A DNA stretch of 8,571 nt from an uncultured Collinsella sp. GTDB taxonomy: Bacteria > Actinomycetota > Coriobacteriia > Coriobacteriales > Coriobacteriaceae. The notes beneath the pieces were generated by a model. It was not told the origin of the DNA. It worked only from the letters and a program-made list of their open reading frames with translations, and made no database searches. Of the stretch, positions 1 through 5,568 are shown piece after piece. A program made the translations under genes and the position numbers. Positions within the stretch are counted from its first letter, which is position 1. Every line of letters starts with the position of its first letter. Location: contig CABSNA010000049.1 of NCBI GenBank assembly GCA_902478865.1, positions 1 to 8,571 on the forward strand, written 5' to 3'.

Positions 1-54
1 GGCCGCGGCGGCCCGCGCTGCATGAGCATGCCCTTCTGGCGCGAGGACCTCTAA
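1..54 (+). CDS. arcA: Arginine deiminase, C-terminal fragment (cut by window start)
   Basis: Only the last 17 codons and a TAA stop are present. They read GRGGPRCMSMPFWREDL. The G-rich stretch followed by PRCMSMP is the characteristic C-terminus of arginine deiminase, which hydrolyses arginine to citrulline and ammonia. In the family the Cys of this G-x-x-x-C-M-S-M-P segment is the catalytic nucleophile, here at residue 7 of the fragment. The next gene, an ornithine carbamoyltransferase, takes the following step of the same pathway, which supports the call. The fragment is short, but the motif is very specific. Confidence 0.9.
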   Translation, partial: GRGGPRCMSMPFWREDL

Positions 55-66
55 GTCTTTCCGTTT

Positions 67-114
67 CCGGTGCGGTCTCCCTACAACCGCACCGGCTTCG
101 CCCGTTAAACGGGC
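67..114 (+). other. Intercistronic double hairpin between arcA and arcB
   Basis: Two perfect stem-loops lie in the 105-bp arcA-arcB gap. The first pairs CCGGTGCGGT (67-76) with ACCGCACCGG (86-95) over a 9-nt loop. The second pairs GCCCGT (100-105) with ACGGGC (109-114) over a 3-nt loop. Neither is followed by a T run, so an intrinsic terminator is unlikely. A role in mRNA processing or in protecting the upstream message is inferred. The arcB ribosome site GAAAGGA (145-151) lies just downstream. Confidence 0.5.
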
Positions 115-159
115 AACACTAATATTTACGTAATTCATTTCTTCGAAAGGAAACAAACC

Positions 160-1155
160 ATGGGTGTTAACCTCTCCGGCCGTAGCTTCCTCAAGCTCCT
201 CGACCTCACCACCGAGGAGATCGAGTACCTGCTCAAGCTCTCCAAGAACTTCAAGGACATGAAGCGCGCTGGCGTTCCGCACCGCTATCTCGAGGGCAAG
301 AACATCGTTCTGCTCTTCCAGAAGACTTCCACTCGTACCCGCTGCGCCTTCGAGGTCGGCGGCATGGATCTGGGCATGGGCGTCACCTACCTCGATCCCG
401 GTTCGTCGCAGATGGGCAAGAAGGAGTCCATCGAGGACACCGCCCGCGTTCTCGGCCGCATGTATGACGGCATCGAGTTCCGTGGCTTTGCCCAGGACGA
501 CGTCGAGGAGCTCGCTGCCAAGTCCGGCGTGCCCGTGTGGAACGGCCTGACCACCGAGTGGCACCCCACCCAGATGCTCGCCGACATCCTGACCGTCCAG
601 GAGAACTTCAACTACGACATCAAGGGCAAGACCCTCGTCTTCATGGGCGACTGCAAGAACAACGTCGCTCGCTCCCTCATGGTTGTCTGCTCCAAGCTCG
701 GTATGAACTTCGTGGCCTGCGGCCCCGAGGAGTGCATGCCCGCTGACGACGTCATCGAGGCCTGCAAGCCCATCGCCGAGGCCAATGGCTGCACCATCAA
801 GCTGACCACCGACGTCAAGGACGGCGTCACCGGTGCCGACGTTATCTACACCGACGTGTGGGTCTCCATGGGCGAGCCCGACGAGGTCTGGGCCGAGCGC
901 ATCGCTCAGCTCACCCCGTATCGTGTCACCTCCGACGTCATGGCTATGGCCAACCCGGGTGCCATCTTCCTGCACTGCCTGCCCAGCTTCCACGACACCA
1001 ACACCACCATTGGCGCCGAGAAGTGCGAGCAGTTCGGCATCACCGAGCAGGAGGTCACCGACGAGGTCTTCGAGAGCCCCGCTTCCAAGGTCTTCGACGA
1101 GGCTGAGAACCGCATGCACACCATCAAGGCTGTCATGTACGCCACGCTCAAGTAA
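160..1155 (+). CDS. arcB: Ornithine carbamoyltransferase (probably catabolic)
   Basis: This 331-aa cytoplasmic enzyme interconverts citrulline plus phosphate and ornithine plus carbamoyl phosphate. The length is normal for the family. The carbamoyl-phosphate loop STRTR is at residues 57-61 and HPTQ at 135-138. The FMGDCKNNVARS segment (161-172) opens the second domain. The ornithine-binding DVWVSMGE loop is at 232-239 and the active-site HCLP at 272-275, followed by SFHD where many homologues have AFHD. The start is ATG 160, with GAAAGGA (145-151) eight bases upstream. Lysine is written almost only as AAG and codon bias is strong, suggesting high expression. Its place directly after arcA points to the arginine deiminase pathway, working in the degradative direction, rather than biosynthesis. 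Sequence alone cannot fully separate arcB from argF. Confidence 0.95.
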   Translation: MGVNLSGRSFLKLLDLTTEEIEYLLKLSKNFKDMKRAGVPHRYLEGKNIVLLFQKTSTRTRCAFEVGGMDLGMGVTYLDPGSSQMGKKESIEDTARVLGRMYDGIEFRGFAQDDVEELAAKSGVPVWNGLTTEWHPTQMLADILTVQENFNYDIKGKTLVFMGDCKNNVARSLMVVCSKLGMNFVACGPEECMPADDVIEACKPIAEANGCTIKLTTDVKDGVTGADVIYTDVWVSMGEPDEVWAERIAQLTPYRVTSDVMAMANPGAIFLHCLPSFHDTNTTIGAEKCEQFGITEQEVTDEVFESPASKVFDEAENRMHTIKAVMYATLK

Positions 1156-1170
1156 GAGCATCTAGCATCT

Positions 1171-1208
1171 CGCTCGGGGTGTATTGCTGCACACCCCGAG
1201 CGGTTTTA
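1171..1208 (+). terminator. Intrinsic terminator after arcB
   Basis: A perfect 12-bp stem, CGCTCGGGGTGT (1171-1182) with ACACCCCGAGCG (1191-1202), encloses an 8-nt loop. The tail is GTTTTAT. It starts 15 bases after the arcB stop. It should end the arcA-arcB transcript or reduce read-through into the carrier gene. Confidence 0.88.
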
Positions 1209-1218
1209 TCTGGTAATA

Positions 1219-1269
1219 ATCTCGCATCAAGCGGCAGGCACGGCACGGAAGAGCCGCTTCGGGCGAGAT
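1219..1269 (+). other. Two-part stem-loop in the carrier gene leader
   Basis: ATCTCGC (1219-1225) pairs with GCGAGAT (1263-1269), and AAGCGGC (1229-1235) pairs with GCCGCTT (1253-1259). A symmetric 3x3 internal loop separates the two helices and a 17-nt apical loop closes them. It lies between the arcB terminator and the ribosome site at 1286-1293, with no T run after it. It is therefore more likely a leader structure that tunes expression or stability than a terminator. I do not recognise a known riboswitch class. Confidence 0.45.
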
Positions 1270-1285
1270 CAGTAAATGATTTATG

Positions 1286-1293
1286 AAGGGGGG
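1286..1293 (+). promoter_or_regulatory. Ribosome binding site that fixes the carrier start
   Basis: AAGGGGGG is the only strong Shine-Dalgarno-like run here. It is 9 bases before ATG 1303, overlaps the reading frame opened by ATG 1276 and directly abuts ATG 1294. Only ATG 1303 is at a workable distance. Confidence 0.65.
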
Positions 1294-1302
1294 ATGAGAA
1301 CT

Positions 1303-2781
1303 ATGACTGAGACCGCTAAGAAAAAGCGCGGTATGCCTTCATCGTTCACCATTCTTCTTGCTCTGCTGGCAATTGTCGCAGTGATTACCGTAATCGTCTC
1401 CGGTACGTCCGGCGGCGCGGTTACTGCAGCCCGTCTGAGCGATTTCTGCACCGCCCCGATCCTGGGCTTCGCTGACGCTCTGCCCGTCTGCCTCTTCGTT
1501 ATGATCCTGGGCGGCTTCCTCGGCATGATGACCGAGACCGGCGCCCTGGACAACGGCATTGCCGTTCTGGTGCAGAAGCTTAAGGGCAACGAGATTATGC
1601 TCATTCCCGTGCTGATGCTCATCTTCTCCCTCGGTGGTACCACCTATGGTATGTGCGAGGAGACCGTTCCCTTCTACGCCCTGCTCGCCGCTACCATGAT
1701 GGCCGCTGGCTTCGACCCCATGGTCGGTGCCGCTACCGTCCTGCTCGGCGCTGGCTGCGGCTGCCTGGGCTCCACGGTTAACCCGTTCGCCGTCGGCGCT
1801 GCCGTCGACGCTCTGACCGGCGTTGGCATTGAGGTCAACCAGTCCATCATCATCGGCCTCGGTGCCGTCCTGTGGATTGTCACTACCGCTATGTCCATCT
1901 TCTTCGTGATGAACTATGCCAAGAAGGTCAAGGCTGACAAGGGTTCCACCATCCTGTCGATGCAGGAGCTCAAGGACGCCGAAGAGGCTCACGGCAAGGC
2001 TGCTTCCGAGGTCCACAAGGAGGTCAAGCTCACCGGTCGTCAGAAGGGTGTTCTGATTGCCTTCGCCTTCACCTTCGTCGTCATGATCGTCGGCTTCATT
2101 CCGCTGGCCGACCTCAACGAGGGCGTCGCCAACTTCTTCGACGCTGGCGCCGTCTACGACGCCGACGGTAACGCCGTCGTCCAGGGCTGGTCTGCCCTGA
2201 TCACCGGCCTGCCCATTGGCCAGTGGTACTTCGACGAGGCTTCCACCTGGTTCTTCCTCATGGCCGTCCTGATCGGTATCATCGGTGGCCTGTCCGAGAA
2301 GCAGATCGTTAACACCTTCATCACCGGCGCTGCCGACATGATGTCCGTTGTTCTCGTCATCGCCCTCGCCCGTGGTATCTCCGTCCTCATGGCTAACACC
2401 GGCCTCGACGTCTACGTCCTCGACGCTGCCGCCAATGCTCTGGCTGGCCTGTCCGGCGTGATCTTCGCTCCCATGAGCTTCCTGGTCTACTTCGGCCTGT
2501 CCTTCCTGATCCCCTCGACCTCTGGTATGGCTACCGTCTCCATGCCCATCATGGGACCGCTGGCTGTTAAGCTCGGCTTCTCGCCCGAGGTCATGGTCAT
2601 GATCTTCTCCGCTGCTATCGGTGTCGTGAACCTGTTCACCCCGACCTCCGGTGCCATCATGGGCGGTCTCGCCCTGGCCAAGATCGAGTGGACGACCTGG
2701 CTCAAGTTTGCCCTTAAGCTCATCGTCGCGCTCTCCGTCGTCTGCGCCGTCATCCTGACCGTCGCCTGCGTGCTGCTCTAA
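1303..2781 (+). CDS. YfcC/DcuC-family membrane carrier, probable arginine/ornithine antiporter
   Basis: This 492-aa, very hydrophobic protein has roughly a dozen membrane segments in two halves. They are joined by a charged cytoplasmic loop at about residues 205-248. The N-terminus is short and basic (KKKRG at 6-10), followed by the first helix at about 15-33. Family-type polar motifs inside the membrane are GGTTYGMCEETVPFY (111-125), GCGCLGSTVNPFA (151-163), IPSTSGMATVSMPI (403-416) and FTPTSGAIMGG (445-455). The paired GSTVNP and PSTSG motifs suggest an inverted-repeat transporter fold. Members of this family are annotated as C4-dicarboxylate or basic amino acid carriers. The arcA-arcB neighbourhood favours arginine/ornithine exchange, which is inferred. 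An in-frame ATG at 1276 would add nine residues but lies upstream of the ribosome site. Codon use is as biased as in arcB. Confidence 0.85.
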   Translation: MTETAKKKRGMPSSFTILLALLAIVAVITVIVSGTSGGAVTAARLSDFCTAPILGFADALPVCLFVMILGGFLGMMTETGALDNGIAVLVQKLKGNEIMLIPVLMLIFSLGGTTYGMCEETVPFYALLAATMMAAGFDPMVGAATVLLGAGCGCLGSTVNPFAVGAAVDALTGVGIEVNQSIIIGLGAVLWIVTTAMSIFFVMNYAKKVKADKGSTILSMQELKDAEEAHGKAASEVHKEVKLTGRQKGVLIAFAFTFVVMIVGFIPLADLNEGVANFFDAGAVYDADGNAVVQGWSALITGLPIGQWYFDEASTWFFLMAVLIGIIGGLSEKQIVNTFITGAADMMSVVLVIALARGISVLMANTGLDVYVLDAAANALAGLSGVIFAPMSFLVYFGLSFLIPSTSGMATVSMPIMGPLAVKLGFSPEVMVMIFSAAIGVVNLFTPTSGAIMGGLALAKIEWTTWLKFALKLIVALSVVCAVILTVACVLL

Positions 2782-2879
2782 GTACCCAACGGGTACCCCA
2801 CGGAAACCTTGACGATCCTGTAAAGGATCACCTGGTCATCGTCTGTCCGGTGGGGTCAACCCACCGGTAGACTCCTACC
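2782..2879 (+). other. Structured region after the carrier gene (candidate RNA element)
   Basis: Four hairpins follow the stop codon. GTACCC (2782-2787) pairs with GGGTAC (2791-2796). GATCCT (2814-2819) pairs with AGGATC (2824-2829). CCGGTGGG (2847-2854) pairs with CCCACCGG (2860-2867). GGTAG (2866-2870) pairs with CTACC (2875-2879). There is a competing fold: ACCCCAC (2795-2801) with GTGGGGT (2850-2856) plus GACGAT (2811-2816) with ATCGTC (2838-2843). It could be a 3' UTR, a processed small RNA or an attenuator. No known family is recognised. Confidence 0.35.
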
Positions 2880-2883
2880 TTTA

Positions 2884-2914
2884 GCCCCCTCCCGTTCCGT
2901 GCGCGGGAGGGGGC
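2884..2914 (+). terminator. Probable terminator of the carrier transcript
   Basis: A perfect 11-bp GC-rich stem pairs GCCCCCTCCCG (2884-2894) with CGGGAGGGGGC (2904-2914) around a 9-nt loop. The following bases are GCTCTCATGTT, only weakly T-rich, so efficiency is uncertain. It is the first stem of this strength after the carrier gene. Confidence 0.6.
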
Positions 2915-2922
2915 GCTCTCAT

Positions 2923-2949
2923 GTTGCGCGGTTCTACGAACCGCGCAAC
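2923..2949. repeat. 12-bp perfect inverted repeat
   Basis: GTTGCGCGGTTC (2923-2934) is the exact reverse complement of GAACCGCGCAAC (2938-2949), with a 3-nt centre. It has no T run on either side. It sits between the carrier terminator and a much longer palindrome. Confidence 0.6.
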
Positions 2950-2951
2950 CA

Positions 2952-3070
2952 GTCGACGCTGCGCGCCGCCCAGGACGACAATTTGTCATTCAAAAGGCAA
3001 GACATGACCAAAAGGTCTATGCCTTGCCTTTTTCATGCCAACTTGTACGTCCTGGACGTCGCTCGCTGAC
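2952..3070. repeat. Long imperfect palindrome (about 119 bp)
   Basis: The best part, 2970-3055, pairs along its length. CCAGGACG (2970-2977) pairs with CGTCCTGG (3048-3055), then ACAA (2978-2981) with TTGT (3043-3046) and TTG (2983-2985) with CAA (3039-3041). The core is AAAAGGCAAG (2992-3001) with CTTGCCTTTT (3023-3032), capped by GACC/GGTC around AAAA (3010-3013). Weaker pairing runs out to GTC (2952-2954) and GAC (3068-3070). The A-run and T-run flanking the core could make it a two-way terminator. The overall form resembles a palindromic dispersed repeat or non-autonomous mobile element, but its copy number cannot be seen here. Confidence 0.65.
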
Positions 3071-3100
3071 TTATGCTCAACCTGCGACGTTTCTGTTGTT

Positions 3101-3129
3101 GGTGCAAAGGGATCAGGTTACTTTGCGCC
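3101..3129. repeat. 9-bp inverted repeat
   Basis: GGTGCAAAG (3101-3109) pairs with CTTTGCGCC (3121-3129) around an 11-nt loop. The only departure is one G-T position that would be a wobble pair in RNA. It lies between the two long palindromes. Confidence 0.45.
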
Positions 3130-3137
3130 AAAAGGGG

Positions 3138-3206
3138 AAGTTGCGGTGGAATAGTTCCTGTTTGGCCGTCTTGAGGGGTTAAACGGGAACTATTTCACCG
3201 CAACTT
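3138..3206. repeat. Long inverted repeat with 26-bp arms
   Basis: The arms 3138-3163 and 3181-3206 pair at all 26 positions around a 17-nt loop. There are 24 Watson-Crick pairs plus two G-T positions (3149 with 3195 and 3159 with 3185). Both would be wobble pairs in RNA made from the + strand. The outer end reads AAGTTGCGG on the left and CCGCAACTT on the right. No T run follows the right arm. It lies about 60 bp upstream of the -10 box of the next gene. It is probably a dispersed palindromic element or a structured-RNA locus; function unknown. Confidence 0.7.
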
Positions 3207-3268
3207 ATCGATGACGTGTTTGGTTGATGCCCGTTGGCTGCTTGGGTGTTGGGGAGGGCCTGCTCCGT

Positions 3269-3274
3269 TATAAT
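3269..3274 (+). promoter_or_regulatory. -10 box of the UPF0371 gene promoter
   Basis: TATAAT is a perfect -10 hexamer. No good -35 match is visible; TGTTGG at 3247-3252 is the best-spaced, at 16 bp. Transcription would begin near 3281. This leaves almost no leader for ATG 3290 but a normal one for ATG 3314, with ACGGGAG at 3301-3307 as ribosome site. Confidence 0.55.
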
Positions 3275-3313
3275 CGCCTAGAACATTAAATGGAAACGGG
3301 ACGGGAGCCATAC

Positions 3314-4795
3314 ATGCGCCAGGGTTTCGACAACGCGAAATATATCGAGCTGCAGGCCGCTCATATTAAGGAGCGCATCTCGCAGTTTGGCGGCAAGCTG
3401 TATTTGGAGTTTGGCGGCAAGCTGTTTGACGACTATCACGCGAGTCGCGTGCTGCCGGGTTTTGAACCGGACAGCAAGTTCCGCATGCTCAAGAGCATCG
3501 CCGACGATGTCGAGGTTATCATCGCGATCAACGCGAACCACATCGAGAAAAACAAGGCTCGTGGTGACCTCGGCATTACCTATGACGAGGATGTGCTGCG
3601 CCTGGTTGACCTGTTCCGCGGCAACGGCTTTGCTGTCGCGGCTGTGGTCATCACCCAGTACGCCGGCCAGCCTGCTGCCGATGTGTTCCGCAACCGCCTG
3701 AACGCGCTCGGTATTCCCGCCAAGCTGCACTATCCCATCGAGGGGTATCCACACGATGTCGATCTGATCGTGTCCGACGATGGCTACGGCAAGAATGAGT
3801 TTGTCGAGACCACCCGACCGCTCGTCGTGGTCACCGCGCCGGGTCCTGGTTCAGGTAAGCTCGCCACCTGCCTGTCTCAGCTCTATCACGAGCACAAGCA
3901 CGGCACCGCCGCCGGCTACGCCAAGTTCGAGACTTTCCCGGTCTGGAACCTTCCCCTCACGCATCCGGTCAACATCGCCTATGAGGCCGCCACGGCCGAC
4001 CTCGACGATGCGAATATCATCGACTCCTTCCACTTGGAGGCCTATAACAAGACTACGGTCAACTACAACCGCGACGTCGAGGCCTTCCCGGTGGTCCGTG
4101 CCCTGATGGAAAAGATCCTGGGCAAGAGCCCCTACCAGAGCCCCACGGACATGGGCGTCAATATGGTCGGCTTTGCCATCACCGATGACGATGCCTGCCG
4201 CGACGCTTCCAAGATGGAGATCGTCCGCCGCTACTTTACCGCGGTCGAAAATGTGCGCCGTACCGGCGTGGGCGATGAGCAAGTCGACCGTCTCAAGATC
4301 ATTATGAAGAAGGCCGGTATCGACAAGAATTACTCGCCGGCACGCTCGGCCGCCCTTACCAGGGAGCAGCTGACGGGTGGCCCCGTAGGCGCCATGGTCA
4401 TGCCCGATGGCTCCGTGGTGACCGGCAAGACTTCCACGCGCCTGGGCGCCGCGAGCTCGCTCATCATGAATGCACTTAAGCATGTCTCGGGCGTTGACCT
4501 TGAGCTCGAGGTCATTAGTGATGAGGCGATCGAGCCTATCAGCAAGCTCAAGACGCATTTCCTGGGTAGCAAGAACCCGCGCCTGCACACTGACGAGACG
4601 CTTATGGCGCTCTCGATCACCTCGGCAACGAGCGAGACGGCGGCCCGCGTCCTTTCGGGCCTGGAGCAGCTGCGCGGCTGCGATGCCTTCTTTAGCGTGA
4701 TCATCTCGCCGACGGACGAGACGGTACTGCGCAAGTTGGGCATCAATGTGTGCTGCGAGCCCAAGTTTGAGCGCCGCGGTTTCTTCCATCGCTAA
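3314..4795 (+). CDS. UPF0371 / DUF1846 family protein, function unknown
   Basis: This 493-aa soluble protein is recognisable as UPF0371 (DUF1846). Typical features are an N-terminal FDNAKYIELQAAHIKERI block (5-22) and GGKLYLEFGGKLFDDYHASRVLPGF (26-50). The glycine-rich APGPGSGK loop (175-182) is followed by the long C-terminal half. The loop resembles a phosphate-binding loop, but position 176 is Pro and Leu follows the Lys, so it is not a canonical Walker A. Length is normal for the family. No signal peptide or membrane helix is seen. The start ATG 3314 has ACGGGAG six bases upstream. The ATG at 3290 would lie within about ten bases of the predicted transcript start. It has its own promoter and terminator and appears to be a single-gene unit. 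Codon use is less extreme than in arcB. No biochemical role can be assigned. Confidence 0.85.
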   Translation: MRQGFDNAKYIELQAAHIKERISQFGGKLYLEFGGKLFDDYHASRVLPGFEPDSKFRMLKSIADDVEVIIAINANHIEKNKARGDLGITYDEDVLRLVDLFRGNGFAVAAVVITQYAGQPAADVFRNRLNALGIPAKLHYPIEGYPHDVDLIVSDDGYGKNEFVETTRPLVVVTAPGPGSGKLATCLSQLYHEHKHGTAAGYAKFETFPVWNLPLTHPVNIAYEAATADLDDANIIDSFHLEAYNKTTVNYNRDVEAFPVVRALMEKILGKSPYQSPTDMGVNMVGFAITDDDACRDASKMEIVRRYFTAVENVRRTGVGDEQVDRLKIIMKKAGIDKNYSPARSAALTREQLTGGPVGAMVMPDGSVVTGKTSTRLGAASSLIMNALKHVSGVDLELEVISDEAIEPISKLKTHFLGSKNPRLHTDETLMALSITSATSETAARVLSGLEQLRGCDAFFSVIISPTDETVLRKLGINVCCEPKFERRGFFHR

Positions 4796-4829
4796 GTTTG
4801 AAGCACCGCGGTAATTGCATTGCATTTTG

Positions 4830-4862
4830 GCCGTATCGGGTTAGCGCCCGGTACGGCTTTTT
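4830..4862 (+). terminator. Intrinsic terminator after the UPF0371 gene
   Basis: GCCGTATCGGG (4830-4840) pairs with CCCGGTACGGC (4847-4857). It is an 11-bp stem with one G-U pair and a 6-nt loop, followed directly by TTTTT. It is a strong, classic terminator 34 bases after the stop. Confidence 0.92.
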
Positions 4863-4926
4863 GATCAATAAAGCGCCTATTTCGGCGAAAAATAGCCGTT
4901 TACCTGCCTAGAAACAATTTGAGCGG

Positions 4927-4934
4927 TATACAAT
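4927..4934 (+). promoter_or_regulatory. Candidate -10 region for the winged-helix gene
   Basis: TATACAAT is the best -10-like string in the gap before 5052, containing both TATACA and TACAAT. CGGT (4924-4927) and ACCG (4936-4939) flank it symmetrically. No well-spaced -35 is visible; TTTACC at 4899 is too far. A start here would give a leader of about 110 bases. Confidence 0.3.
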
Positions 4935-5040
4935 AACCGTAACTGTTTCATCCTTAGCGGGATGCCGCATGATGGATATTACCTGCCATCGTGAGGTGTG
5001 TCGGTCGCGCACGGCGCGTTAGATGCTCGTGCTCGGTTTG

Positions 5041-5046
5041 AGGAGG
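5041..5046 (+). promoter_or_regulatory. Ribosome binding site that fixes the winged-helix start
   Basis: AGGAGG is a perfect Shine-Dalgarno core five bases before ATG 5052. An in-frame GTG at 4998 would add 18 residues but has no comparable site. Confidence 0.8.
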
Positions 5047-5051
5047 CTGCT

Positions 5052-5390
5052 ATGGCGGGCAAGGGTCGTGCGAGTGTCAACGATATGAAGCGTGTCGAGG
5101 TGCTGGTGTTGATGGAGATCGACCAGCAAACCGAAGACAATGGCGGGCCGTATGGTTTCTCGCGCAAAACGCTTGCCGAGCGCGTGGGGGTTTCGCCGTA
5201 TCGTGCCCGCGCCGCAATCGATCGCTTGGATTCCGAAGGCATGATCGATGTCGTCTCGCGTTATAGCGACGACGGCGGTCAGCTTGCAAATGGCATTTGC
5301 CTCACCGAACGTGGCGAGTGGTATCTTGAGGGCGTCCGTACCGGCATGCTCGTTCAAGAAATGCTTGAGGACGAGGTTGCTGATCGATAG
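5052..5390 (+). CDS. Small winged-helix DNA-binding protein
   Basis: This is a 112-aa protein. Residues 12-25 form a likely first helix. FSRKTLAERVGVSPYRARAA (36-55) has the spacing of a helix-turn-helix, with its recognition helix at about 47-61. The segment to LTERGEWYL (84-92) would give the beta wing and a following helix. The layout LTERGEWYL after the wing resembles MarR/PadR-like and other small winged-helix regulators, but I cannot assign a family. No ligand or sensor domain is present. The start is set by AGGAGG at 5041-5046. It is a single-gene unit between two terminators. The palindrome in the downstream pyrG promoter makes pyrG a possible target, which is speculation. Confidence 0.75.
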   Translation: MAGKGRASVNDMKRVEVLVLMEIDQQTEDNGGPYGFSRKTLAERVGVSPYRARAAIDRLDSEGMIDVVSRYSDDGGQLANGICLTERGEWYLEGVRTGMLVQEMLEDEVADR

Positions 5391-5414
5391 CAGCATGTAA
5401 CCCTTGCCATAGCG

Positions 5415-5447
5415 ACGCCGCCTGGGAAACCGGGCGGCGTTTTGTTT
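5415..5447 (+). terminator. Intrinsic terminator after the winged-helix gene
   Basis: ACGCCGCCTGG (5415-5425) pairs with CCGGGCGGCGT (5430-5440) over a GAAA tetraloop, with one wobble pair. TTTGTTT follows. It separates this gene from pyrG. Confidence 0.92.
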
Positions 5448-5481
5448 CAAGATTGAGAAATGCAATCGCACGCGAGAAAAA

Positions 5482-5513
5482 TTGCGAACGGTTCGCGGTG
5501 CGAGTATTACAAT
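5482..5513 (+). promoter_or_regulatory. Candidate pyrG promoter with embedded palindrome
   Basis: TTGCGA (5482-5487) is 17 bp from TATTAC (5505-5510). TACAAT (5508-5513) is an alternative -10 at 20 bp. A perfect 13-bp palindrome, GCGAAC-G-GTTCGC (5484-5496), covers most of the -35 and the start of the spacer. This is a classic place for a repressor operator. Which protein binds is unknown. Confidence 0.45.
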
Positions 5514-5518
5514 GAAGA

Positions 5519-5550
5519 CCCGTAAGATGTGGATAAACAACTTCTACGGG
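5519..5550 (+). other. pyrG leader hairpin with a DnaA-box 9-mer in its loop
   Basis: CCCGTA (5519-5524) pairs with TACGGG (5545-5550) over a 20-nt loop. Within the loop, TGTGGATAA (5528-5536) is the exact complement of the DnaA-box consensus TTATCCACA. The hairpin would start at or near the 5' end of the pyrG transcript. No T run follows, so this is not a terminator. Confidence 0.4.
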
Positions 5551-5568
5551 AAGCGCAGGTAACTCAAT

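Noticed and set aside
3290..3313. Upstream in-frame ATG adding eight residues to the UPF0371 protein
   Set aside because: It would lie within about ten bases of the predicted transcript start and has no ribosome site. ATG 3314 has ACGGGAG at good spacing and matches the usual family N-terminus.
5514..5568. pyrG control by reiterative transcription and attenuation as in Bacillus subtilis
   Set aside because: The predicted start lacks the GGGC-type initial sequence and no terminator lies in the leader before the start codon.
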